Assembly (NCBI GenBank): GCA_024102635.1
Contig: JAGFJO010000094.1
Span: 1-48,354, forward strand
Origin: Deltaproteobacteria bacterium
GTDB lineage: Bacteria; Bdellovibrionota_C; UBA2361; JAGFJO01
Direction of reading: 5' to 3'
Length of the DNA: 48,354 nt
Of the stretch, positions 7,951 through 15,800 are shown piece after piece. The position numbers and the translations under genes were made by a program. The notes beneath the pieces are model-generated. The model saw nothing but the letters and a program-made list of their open reading frames with translations. It made no database searches and was not told where the DNA came from. Every line of letters starts with the position of its first letter. Positions within the stretch are counted from its first letter, which is position 1.

Positions 7951-9510
7951 ATGAAGGGTTTTATTGTCGCGGACTTAGCGGCTGCTATTTTCTTAATTAA
8001 TACTGATGCGCAAGCTCAGTTCAGTTTCAACGAGAACAACACCACTCCGATAGCAACGGTCGAACCGACCGTTCCGGCCGAACCGACGCCTGAAGATCCG
8101 ATACCGACGGCCACTCCCACTCCGGAGGTAGTTCCACCTTCAAATCCAGGCAATCCAGGTCTACCGCCTATTACTTTGGAGCAGCCGATTATCTACCAAC
8201 TTCCCGAATCTGGTGAAAATGGCAACACCTTCCAGGTTCTTGGCCGCAGCAAGCATAAGAACCGAAACAGGCTTACCGTGTCCTGGAAGCAAACAAGTGG
8301 TTCCGACCCGGTGACGCTCAAAGCGTGCATACCTATCAAGAAACGCCGTGCCGTTTCTTACTCATGCTTCCAATCCAAAAAGGGAAAGTTTAATGCCGTC
8401 ATGCGTTCCAAAAAACTGCCGAAGCTTCATAGTTCAGAGCCGACTTGGATCTCCTTTTATCACCCCGACACGGGCTCCCTTTATGAGCATGAAGTTTATG
8501 GTGCCTTCACACGCAAGCAGAATAAGCTCAACTTAGTCATCACAATCCCGCATATCCCCGAAGCTCGCATTCTCCCTTCCGACATTGAGAGCGGAAAACC
8601 GATTGAGGTGAGAGCTACCGACGGAAGCACTCTAACCTTCACGCCCGGAACTCTACCTAGCGGAAGTACAATATGCGTGTACCTCAAGAACTATTGGCCG
8701 AATACATTCCCGGCCGGCATGAATGCATCAGCGGGAGGTGAGTTTATATCTCTCCTGACCTATGGAGTAGTGGATACGAACTGGAGGCTCTGTGATTCCA
8801 CCGGATGGCTTAACTTGGATGGAAAGGAGCCGCGCCTCCAAGTTCCTTCTCTCACTCCACGCAATTCAAATCCTATTCTTTACTGGAGCCTGATAGAAGC
8901 AGGGAAAGTTCCTGGAAGCAACTCAGAAAACCTTCCGCCAAACTCAGGCGTATGGACACTACCTGAGCCAACACCGAATCCCGAGTCCAGCCCTGTGCCC
9001 GAGGTCATACCTACACCATTCGTCGTTGAGAATACTCAGCCCGGCTCAACCAACTTCGATGCTAAGACTCCGACCGTGTCCGGCGCAGTAATACCGGTAA
9101 TCTCTTCGAACTCTGCGTCTGTGGCGCTAGATCTCTCTGTATATGAGGTCAATCCGGGTGGGGGGCATATTAAGACTAGGGGGAAAACGGTAAGCGTGCT
9201 CACACCGTGCAAGCCGGTCGCCGGGTTAAACAGCGGTGAGAACGCCCCCTATCCGGCCGGCACCTGCTTTGCCAAGCTGATTAATATGCCGGCTGATACA
9301 GTACTAGGCGTAACAGCACGGACACTGTCAACTCAAGGCGAAATAACAGGCAGCATTGCACGCGGCACTGAATCGGATGTAGAGGCCAACTCACATCACA
9401 AGACCGTGCTTACCACCTCTGTGCCTCGGCAAGTGCAGGGCAGCAATCCTGATGTTGTGAAGCTTTATGATATGCCGACAACCGCAGTAGTTGACCTAAC
9501 AGTTAAGTAA
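7951..9510 (+). CDS. secreted protein of an unrecognised paralogue family (copy A)
   Basis: A 519-residue protein with an N-terminal hydrophobic signal (residues 3-22, cleavage near AQA), then a Pro/Thr linker (EPTPEDPIPTATPTPE), a Cys-containing core of about 270 residues, a second Pro-rich linker and a C-terminal module starting QPGSTNFDAKTPTVSG. It aligns by eye with the 591-residue protein at 17711: both share (E/S)-(A/V)-RILP-(S/K)-D, LLTYGV, N-P-I-(L/A)-(L/Y)-W and NFDAK motifs in the same order. I recognise no known domain; beta-rich extracellular modules are likely. The start is fixed by GGGGGAGAGG just upstream, a context also seen at 17711. A strong terminator follows. Confidence 0.8.
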   Translation: MKGFIVADLAAAIFLINTDAQAQFSFNENNTTPIATVEPTVPAEPTPEDPIPTATPTPEVVPPSNPGNPGLPPITLEQPIIYQLPESGENGNTFQVLGRSKHKNRNRLTVSWKQTSGSDPVTLKACIPIKKRRAVSYSCFQSKKGKFNAVMRSKKLPKLHSSEPTWISFYHPDTGSLYEHEVYGAFTRKQNKLNLVITIPHIPEARILPSDIESGKPIEVRATDGSTLTFTPGTLPSGSTICVYLKNYWPNTFPAGMNASAGGEFISLLTYGVVDTNWRLCDSTGWLNLDGKEPRLQVPSLTPRNSNPILYWSLIEAGKVPGSNSENLPPNSGVWTLPEPTPNPESSPVPEVIPTPFVVENTQPGSTNFDAKTPTVSGAVIPVISSNSASVALDLSVYEVNPGGGHIKTRGKTVSVLTPCKPVAGLNSGENAPYPAGTCFAKLINMPADTVLGVTARTLSTQGEITGSIARGTESDVEANSHHKTVLTTSVPRQVQGSNPDVVKLYDMPTTAVVDLTVK

Positions 9511-9529
9511 ATCGGTAATATTTTACTCG

Positions 9530-9564
9530 GGGCGAACCGGCAGAGGACGGTTCGCCCTTTTTTT
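9530..9564 (+). terminator. intrinsic terminator after secreted protein A
   Basis: GGGCGAACCG (9530-9539) pairs perfectly with CGGTTCGCCC (9548-9557) across an 8-base loop and is followed at once by seven T (9558-9564). This is a textbook rho-independent terminator 20 bases after the stop codon at 9510. Confidence 0.93.
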
Positions 9565-9905
9565 ACGAAGCATTTTTTATCAAGACCTATGGCCGCCTAG
9601 GAGCTGCCGCAATGAACGTTCAAATATTCCTAATTTTGAGACTAAAAAGAGCCAGAACATTAAGTAACAATATAAAGTGCCGAATTCATCTGTAGTGCCG
9701 AACCTTTTTCGGCCTCATAACTCGCTAAATTTTTAGTGCCTTTCAGCGCCTAGAATAGGCCTTCCCCGAAATTTTAGAAATTTCTATAACTTGCCGACTC
9801 GTCTACTGGGTGTAGTTTTTATTCGGTTTAATACCGCATATATCGCCCATAAAAGACCCAATCGCAGAATTAGCTGCGCGGGTAATAGGCAAGGATGCCC
9901 AAGTA
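9565..9905. other. AT-rich upstream region of the flagellin gene
   Basis: No gene is supported here. Three copies of AGTGCC occur (see the separate entry), plus an AT-rich stretch around 9720-9860 suitable for a promoter. I looked for the sigma-28 pattern (TAAA, 15-base spacer, GCCGATAA) and the sigma-54 pattern (TGGCAC, 5 bases, TTGC) and found neither in convincing form. Confidence 0.4.
9676..9740 (+). promoter_or_regulatory. three AGTGCC direct repeats upstream of flagellin
   Basis: AGTGCCGAA occurs at 9676-9684 and again at 9694-9702 (start-to-start 18 bases), and AGTGCC a third time at 9735-9740. The regular spacing of the first two, on nearly the same helix face, and the position upstream of the flagellin suggest operator or activator sites. 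This is inference; short repeats can occur by chance. Confidence 0.25.
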
Positions 9906-11735
9906 GTGTCACGCATTACTCTAGGAACCAACATAAGCTCGCTATTCGTGCAGCGTCAGCTTGCAAATGCAAGCAGCGCAGCCTCGTCTAGCTATGAGCG
10001 GCTCTCCTCCGGAATGCGCATCAATAGAGCATCCGATGACCCTGCTGGCCTATCTGTTGCTGACCAGCTCTCGGTCCAAGCGCGCATTGCAAAGCAGGGA
10101 ATAAGAAATATCAACGATGCAATCAGCGCAGTCAGCATTGCTGAAGGGGCATTAAAGGAGCTCAGTACCATCACGCAGCGGCAGATTGAACTAGCGCAGC
10201 AGGCGGCAAACGGCGCTTACTCTATTTCCCAGCGCAAGGCGCTGCAGAACGAGATGACTGCGCTTGCAAACGAATTCAACAGGATAATAGGCAGCACTGA
10301 GTACAACGGCAAAAATCTTTTCGGACTTACTTCAGATTCTATCTCGGTACAGGCGGGAGTTGGAGCTGAGAATTCAATCGCGATACAGCTCGCCAGCGAA
10401 CTTAACCGTACTGTGGCTGACGGAACCTTTGCCAGCAGCTCCAACTTTGTCCTATCGGCCGCTTCAGTCAATCCAATCGTGGCAGATTTCACAGGAGACG
10501 GAATCGCGGACATTGTTACGTTCGAAGATGCCGGCGCTATGTCGCAGTCCGGTATCAGAATTGGTCGAGGCGACGGAACTTTTTCTGCCTTGCAGATCTT
10601 TAATTCTGGCGAATACAGCCTAGGCGGTGGAATGGCCGGGGACTTTGATAATGACGGGGACCTCGATCTTGCCGCGGCAGAGGGATTCATGACAAAGGTC
10701 TATCTTAATGATGGCAACGGAAACTTCTCAGAAGCATTAAGTGTGCCCACTGGCGCCGATCCCTCAAAGGCTGCCGTCGGCGACTTTAACGGCGATGGCA
10801 ATCTAGACATACTAACGACTGATTTAACCGCAGCCACCGGTTCCATCTTCTTCGGAAACGGTGACGGCACTTTCCGAGCCAAAGGCACCGCAATTTTTCC
10901 CTCTTCCCAGTCACCCGATCAGCGCCACATCGGGGACGTAAACGGTGATGGTAAGGACGATCTGGTTTATAGTGATAAACTATACATAAGTAATGGAGAT
11001 GGCACTTTTGCTGTTAGCAATCTGCCGGTAGGAGCAGGAAGTGCCGTACTTGGCGACGTGAACGGCGACGGAAATCTTGATATAGCTGCTGTTGGAACCG
11101 GAGCTATATATCTCGGTAATGGTGATGGAACATTTAAAGCCGGAATTGATATCGGCATTGTGGCCACAAATATCGCGCTTATCGATTTGAATGAGGACGG
11201 CCGGGCTGACATCGTAGGAGCCCATGATGCAACTTACATTGGAGAAGTATACCTTTCACAGGACGACGGAACTTTCGCATTGACGTCAACATTTACTTCG
11301 ATTGCACTTCCTTTTAACTTCTTCGCAGTAGACGCTAATGGGGACGGCGCTTCCGACCTATTCTCGGTGGCTCCCTACCAGGATGTCACAGTATTTTATT
11401 CCAATTCGACCGGAAGCCCCTTTGCGCCGCTTCTAAATATTTTAACGCAGTCAAAGGCAAAAACCGCTCTCACTGAGCTTAACAGCCAGCTTACGCGGGT
11501 TACCGCCGAAATCGGAGCCATGGGAGCCTTCAGAAGCAGATTGGAAGTGGCTGTGTCGAATCTTGCGGCATCGCACCTGGAATTTGAGGCTGCCGCATCG
11601 CGTATTAGAGACGCTGACATAGCCGGTGAGGCGGCCGATGTCATAAGGCAGCAGCTACTACAGCGCGCCGCCGCCTCTGTGCTGGCGCAGGCCAACCAGC
11701 TGCCGCTTCTGGCTCTTGAATTGCTAAGAGACTAA
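9906..11735 (+). CDS. flagellin with a seven-repeat FG-GAP/VCBS beta-propeller insertion
   Basis: A 609-residue flagellin. Residues 1-175 are a normal flagellin N-terminus (ITLGTNISSLFVQRQL, ERLSSGMRINRASDDPAGL, IAEGALKELSTITQRQIELA). Residues about 510-609 are a normal C-terminus ending LAQANQLPLLALELLRD. In place of the usual variable D2/D3 region lie seven FG-GAP/VCBS-type repeats starting near residues 192, 245, 292, 343, 383, 426 and 475, each with a Ca-binding DxNxDGxxD loop (GDFNGDGNLD, GDVNGDGKDD) and most with a (N/G)GDGTF turn. Seven repeats match a closed seven-bladed propeller of the integrin-alpha type. Such flagellin would polymerise by its ends and display the propeller on the filament surface. 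The start is GTG with AAGGA 10 bases upstream; there is no signal peptide, as expected for type III export. The stop lies only 5 bases from the convergent ATPase gene. No other flagellar genes are in the window. Confidence 0.93.
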   Translation: MSRITLGTNISSLFVQRQLANASSAASSSYERLSSGMRINRASDDPAGLSVADQLSVQARIAKQGIRNINDAISAVSIAEGALKELSTITQRQIELAQQAANGAYSISQRKALQNEMTALANEFNRIIGSTEYNGKNLFGLTSDSISVQAGVGAENSIAIQLASELNRTVADGTFASSSNFVLSAASVNPIVADFTGDGIADIVTFEDAGAMSQSGIRIGRGDGTFSALQIFNSGEYSLGGGMAGDFDNDGDLDLAAAEGFMTKVYLNDGNGNFSEALSVPTGADPSKAAVGDFNGDGNLDILTTDLTAATGSIFFGNGDGTFRAKGTAIFPSSQSPDQRHIGDVNGDGKDDLVYSDKLYISNGDGTFAVSNLPVGAGSAVLGDVNGDGNLDIAAVGTGAIYLGNGDGTFKAGIDIGIVATNIALIDLNEDGRADIVGAHDATYIGEVYLSQDDGTFALTSTFTSIALPFNFFAVDANGDGASDLFSVAPYQDVTVFYSNSTGSPFAPLLNILTQSKAKTALTELNSQLTRVTAEIGAMGAFRSRLEVAVSNLAASHLEFEAAASRIRDADIAGEAADVIRQQLLQRAAASVLAQANQLPLLALELLRD

Positions 11736-11740
11736 CGGTA

Positions 11741-12418
11741 TCAAGCCTGCACTCGCCCGTCGACAATCCGTATAGTGCGATCAGCATTCTCCGCAAGCCG
11801 CGCTTCGTGAGTTACCACCATTACTGCCCGGCCATGCTTTTCGGAAAGCTCCCTCAAGATTCCTTCGACGTTCTTGCTGGATGCGGTGTCGAGATTGCCG
11901 GTCGGCTCATCGGCAAGAATAATCGATGGATCATTTGCTAATGCACGTGCTATTGCCACTCTCTGGCTCTGTCCACCAGAGAGCTGCTTAGGAAGATTGT
12001 TAAGCTGCTTTTCTAGGCCAAGGTCCACGAGGAGGCTTCGAGCTCTATCCTCTACCTCACTCTCAGGCAGCTTATTCAGCCTCCGCATAGGAAGCATAAC
12101 GTTCTCCAGCGCTGAGAATTCAGGAAGTAGAAAGTGAAACTGGAACACAAATCCGATCTTGGAGAGCCGCACATCTGCAAGCTGATCTTCATCGAAGGAA
12201 GAGGTGTCCTGCCCCATAAGCCAAATTTTACCGCTCGTGGGAGTATCTAGCAGCCCAAGAAGATAAAGAAGCGACGACTTGCCCGAGCCGGACGGTCCTG
12301 AAATTACAACAAACTCGCTGCGCTTTATCTCTACATCAACATCCCGCACAAGCGTCACCGGGACCTCGCCACTTAAAATGCGGGTAACCTTCTCAGTTCT
12401 AATTACTACCTCACTCAC
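11741..12418 (-). CDS. ABC transporter ATP-binding protein, LolD/MacB type
   Basis: A 225-residue ATPase with all the motifs of the family: Walker [10 protein letters not shown] (41-49), Q-loop in [12 protein letters not shown], signature LSGGQ (146-150), Walker B IILADEP (166-172) and switch His204 in VVTHE. The [14 protein letters not shown] segment is typical of the LolD/MacB/FtsE-like group that powers FtsX-type permeases. I place the start at the GTG at 12418, which overlaps the permease stop as GTGA; a longer in-frame extension upstream lies inside the permease gene and has no homology. It is the last gene of the adaptor-permease-ATPase operon, energising export or lipoprotein-related traffic across the inner membrane. 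Confidence 0.93.
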   Translation of the reverse strand: MSEVVIRTEKVTRILSGEVPVTLVRDVDVEIKRSEFVVISGPSGSGKSSLLYLLGLLDTPTSGKIWLMGQDTSSFDEDQLADVRLSKIGFVFQFHFLLPEFSALENVMLPMRRLNKLPESEVEDRARSLLVDLGLEKQLNNLPKQLSGGQSQRVAIARALANDPSIILADEPTGNLDTASSKNVEGILRELSEKHGRAVMVVTHEARLAENADRTIRIVDGRVQA

Positions 12419-13659
12419 GTGCCACCTCTTAAGATATCGACCGGCTTTACCCTCGCGGCCTTTCGTGCCGGAAGCAGCGAAGCTACGGTTGCAGCTCCTA
12501 TTGCAAAGGCAGCCGCGATTGCAAACTGCGGCCAGCTCCAATCCATAGGCATATTAACGGGCTCGGACGCTCCCGGTGGATTGAACCGGATCTGCATAAG
12601 CCCAGCCATAATCGCAGCTCCCAGCGGAATGCCCATCACACAGCCGAGCAGTCCCAGGATAAGTCCTTCCCCCAGAAAAATCCGTTGCACGTCTCGCCCA
12701 TGAAAACCCATTGATTTCAGGATTGCGATGTCGCGGTGCTTTTCCATCACCACAGTAGAGATCACATTATAAATTCCGAATGCGGCCACAATTAGAACCG
12801 TGCTCACGACCGTATACATTATTATATTGCGGATCGTTAAGGTGCTTAAAAGGTCTTCGGAGGCTTCCTGCCAACTGACGCTCTTGTATAGATAACGCTC
12901 CTCTAGCTGCTCCGCTACTTGGTAAGCATCGTTCGGATCATCAAGTTTAATAATAATACTGTTGGCACGGTTGGGCCGATTCAGCAGCGCCTGCACTCTT
13001 TTTAGACTAACATACGTCTGCCTCTCGTCGTAATCAGAGCGGCCTGTGCGAAAAAGCCCAAGTATCTTGAAGGTCCGCACCTGTCCGGTACTTGCCACAA
13101 TCGTGATATTGTCACCCATCTGAAGCGAGAGCCGCTTAGCGAGCTCCGTTCCGATCACAATTCCATCAGGGTCGATAATAAGGTCATCTATCGAGCCCTG
13201 CTTCATATAGTTTTCAATAGTGGTAATTCCCTTAATCTCTTCCGGGTTCATACCGTTAAGAACGACGCTAAAATCCCGCCCGGCATAGCTCACAAGCGCC
13301 TGGCCAGTTAGAACAGCAGCCGCGCGCGTACCGGGTGTGCGATGAAGGTCGGAGAGGATCTGTTCATACCCGCGTATTCCGCGTGTCTCCGTAAGCGGTT
13401 GAACATTTCGTAGCTCCAAGGCAGCTCGAGGGAATACCTCTTCCACCGGCTGCTTTCTCGGAGTGCGGTACTCGTCCGACATTGTGATATGCGGCGCATT
13501 ATCCACAAGCCGCGTTATGAAATCCTTCTCAGAGCCCTGCATCAGGGCTGCGATCGCCAGGAAAAATGCCACACCGAGTACGATTCCAAGAAGCGAGACA
13601 AGGCTCTGCCTCTTTCTAAAAAGTAAGTGCTTAAGCGCAATTCCGACAAGCAGCCGCAT
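12415..13659 (-). CDS. FtsX/MacB-like ABC transporter permease
   Basis: A 414-residue inner-membrane permease. There is one N-terminal transmembrane segment (SLLGIVLGVAFFLAIAALMQ), a large periplasmic domain of about 230 residues (MacB core type), then three C-terminal membrane segments from residue about 285 (IIMYTVVSTVLIVAAFGIYN, LGLLGCVMGIPLGAAIMAGL and a segment near the end), the standard LolC/MacB layout. The EKHRDIAILKSMGFHGRDV motif before the third membrane segment is the FtsX-family coupling region. The start overlaps the adaptor stop as TAATG and the end overlaps the ATPase start, so all three subunits should be made together. Confidence 0.92.
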   Translation of the reverse strand: MRLLVGIALKHLLFRKRQSLVSLLGIVLGVAFFLAIAALMQGSEKDFITRLVDNAPHITMSDEYRTPRKQPVEEVFPRAALELRNVQPLTETRGIRGYEQILSDLHRTPGTRAAAVLTGQALVSYAGRDFSVVLNGMNPEEIKGITTIENYMKQGSIDDLIIDPDGIVIGTELAKRLSLQMGDNITIVASTGQVRTFKILGLFRTGRSDYDERQTYVSLKRVQALLNRPNRANSIIIKLDDPNDAYQVAEQLEERYLYKSVSWQEASEDLLSTLTIRNIIMYTVVSTVLIVAAFGIYNVISTVVMEKHRDIAILKSMGFHGRDVQRIFLGEGLILGLLGCVMGIPLGAAIMAGLMQIRFNPPGASEPVNMPMDWSWPQFAIAAAFAIGAATVASLLPARKAARVKPVDILRGGT

Positions 13660-14669
13660 TACGGCCTCACAATCCTAGTTCGGACAGACGTTCCAGCTTC
13701 AGGCGCCTCCGAGGGGTTCAGGACCACCTCATCTTCTTCGGAAAGGCCCTTGATGATCTCTGTTTCTTCCGGCCCCCGAGCGCCGACCTCAACCTGCCTT
13801 ACCGCTATCGCACCACTCTCTACTACCTTAACCTTCCCCTGCCACACAGACTGCGAGGGTATAAGCAACGCGTTCTCGCTCTCCCGCACAACAATATTAG
13901 TTTCAGCTGTCATACCGATTAGAAGCGGAGTCTCCTCAGTAAAGCCCACTCTCACCCTATAACTTCGCGCTACAGGATCGCCCTTCGGCGTAATCGCCTG
14001 AACAACCCCGTTGAAGACCTTTCCCGGAAAAGCATCGGAACTTATAAGAACCCTCTGTCCCGGCTTTACAAGAGCTATATCCTCTTCATCTACCTCCGTT
14101 GAGATCCGCAGCGGTTGGCAACAAGTGAACCAAAAAATTGCCTGATTCGCTGGAATCTGCTGGCCTATCTCCCCGTCTCTCCGTATTATTCTCCCCTTCT
14201 CTGGAGCGATAAGGGTAAGGTAGCTAACCTGGGCTTCAGCAGCCGCCACCGCAGCCTCTGCTGCCTTAAGATTTGAACGGGCAAGTTCGTACTCTTCCCG
14301 TGAAACCGCGCGCTGCTTGGAGAGGGCTTCCTTTCTTTCAAGATCTTTCCTGGCAAACTCTTCCTTCGCCTTAAGCTCAGCCAAGGACTGCCTAAGGTCC
14401 TCGTCCTCAAGACGGGCCAGCACCTGCCCCTTTTCAACTTCGCTGCCTTCGTCGACATGAAGTTCAATCAGCCTGGCGCCGGTTCGTGCCGCTATCGGCA
14501 GCATTACAGTTGCTTCTACGCTCCCCGTAGCGTACACAGCTTGCACGGCAGTTCCGCGCTTAGGCAGCACGGCGTCAACCCGAGGCTTGGAGATGCGAAA
14601 GGTGAAAAACAGCGTGATCACTAAGATGACCGCTATCAATGCAACAAGGCGAGGGCGGGATAGATTCAT
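13659..14669 (-). CDS. periplasmic adaptor (membrane fusion) protein, HlyD/RND-MFP family
   Basis: A 336-residue protein anchored by an N-terminal membrane segment (LVALIAVILVITLFF). It then has a biotinyl-lipoyl-like half (HVDEGSEVEKGQVLARLEDE), a coiled-coil hairpin at about 90-160 rich in Ala/Glu/Lys (AELKAKEEFARKDLERKEAL), the second lipoyl half (LIAPEKGRIIRRDGEIGQQI) and beta-barrel domains. This is the adaptor of MacAB-like tripartite pumps; no outer-membrane channel gene is nearby. It is the first gene of the operon and shares TAATG with the permease. Its ribosome site is weak. The substrate (drug, toxin, peptide or lipoprotein) cannot be told from sequence. Confidence 0.9.
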   Translation of the reverse strand: MNLSRPRLVALIAVILVITLFFTFRISKPRVDAVLPKRGTAVQAVYATGSVEATVMLPIAARTGARLIELHVDEGSEVEKGQVLARLEDEDLRQSLAELKAKEEFARKDLERKEALSKQRAVSREEYELARSNLKAAEAAVAAAEAQVSYLTLIAPEKGRIIRRDGEIGQQIPANQAIFWFTCCQPLRISTEVDEEDIALVKPGQRVLISSDAFPGKVFNGVVQAITPKGDPVARSYRVRVGFTEETPLLIGMTAETNIVVRESENALLIPSQSVWQGKVKVVESGAIAVRQVEVGARGPEETEIIKGLSEEDEVVLNPSEAPEAGTSVRTRIVRP

Positions 14670-14776
14670 ATAAGGCTTCGAAACGATAGTCTGGGTTATG
14701 ATATTAGTCTGCCAGGAAAAGGCAAAGGGGTTATGGCAGTGTTAGACAGCCCCGCTAACTGATGCCCTGAAGTATC

Positions 14777-15522
14777 CTACAAAGCCTTATTTACCGGCTC
14801 AGTCAGCCCATGCCGGCTTATCATCTTATAAAGAGTAGTTCTGTCAACACCGAGAAGCTGTGCAGCTTCGTTCTTACTCCCACTCCTTTCGAGCGCCGCC
14901 CGCACACTAGCGGCCTCAAGGGCTGCCATGCTATCGGAGAGCCGCAATGACCCGGAGAGATCGATTGAGAATTTGTCTAGGTGCGAATCTCCCTTTTCAT
15001 AGGACGATTGGCTGCGGTCGGACTCGCCGTCCATCGTCCCTTCTATAGGCGGAGCAAAGCGAAGATCTCTTACGTTGATGGTGCTCCCTTCGCACAAAAG
15101 CACAGCCAGCCCTAAAGTCAGCTGCAGCTCTCGAATATTGCCTAGCCGAGAAGGTCTCCATCCATAGCGCCGCAGTTTAACAGTTTAAATGGTTTGCTCC
15201 GGCGCTCGGATGACGCGTGAATAAGCTTGGCAAGAACCCCCTTGCCGGTGCCAGTCTCTCCAAACAGTAGAATAGGTTGATGGCCGGCAATTTTTTTTAA
15301 ATCGGAAAGTAGTGACTTCATTTGGCGGCTCGACGAGCAGAATTCATCAAGAGATTGCGGAATTCTGAAGGGCTCGATACCAGCAAGCGATACTTCAGTA
15401 CGAGGGAATATGGCAAGAGATGGATTAACTCCTTCTTTATCCTTCCTTTCGGTACTTGTATGGGCTCCGTTACTACTACGCATCACAGGCGATGATTCTC
15501 GTATAACGCGTGAGTTAATCAA
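14777..15522 (-). pseudogene. sigma-54-dependent activator with most of the AAA+ core deleted
   Basis: Two frames together make the ends of one bacterial enhancer-binding protein. The 5' part (from 15522) has an N-terminal lead of about 70 residues and the start of the AAA+ domain: Walker A GETGTGKG, then KLLNCGAMDGDLLG, and a TAG at once after. In a different frame the gene resumes with GNIRELQLTLGLAVLLCEG, the conserved end of the AAA+ domain, followed by a linker and a Fis-type helix-turn-helix (NEAAQLLGVDRTTLYKMISR). The sigma-54 GAFTGA loop, Walker B and sensor regions, about 170-200 residues, are absent. The junction is near 15140-15150 and also shifts frame. The protein cannot be active as an ATPase. 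It lies beside the transporter operon and is divergent from the subtilisin gene, so it may once have controlled either. Confidence 0.85.
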
Positions 15523-15800
15523 GTTGCTGAAGTTGATAGGCCTAGCTCCTTTACTCTATGGGAACACCAGCTGAGGGCATCCTTCATACTGGTGCTGCCT
15601 AACCCGCTAAACGCTTCATGCAAACTCGACCCACATGCCCTATCCTATCTGAATAGTTAAAAATAATATGCAACGTAATACTGCAGAAAGGCTATAACCT
15701 TTGAATAAACACGCAGGTTTTAGACTCAATTACGGTTTCCCGACCGCTGGGAAGGGTGCTGAATAGGCAATCTATAGCATAGCGGCCAAGGTTCATCACT

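Noticed and set aside
7818..8000. 60-codon frame upstream of the secreted protein A
   Set aside because: It overlaps the start of the secreted protein, covers its ribosome site and has an irregular composition.
9600..9905. Sigma-28 or sigma-54 flagellar promoter
   Set aside because: TAAA and GCCGA elements occur but not at the required spacing, and no TGGCAC/TTGC pair is present.
12419..12541. 41-residue N-terminal extension of the ABC ATPase
   Set aside because: It lies within the permease gene in another frame, is Cys/Arg-rich without homology, and the GTG at 12418 gives a classic 4-base overlap.
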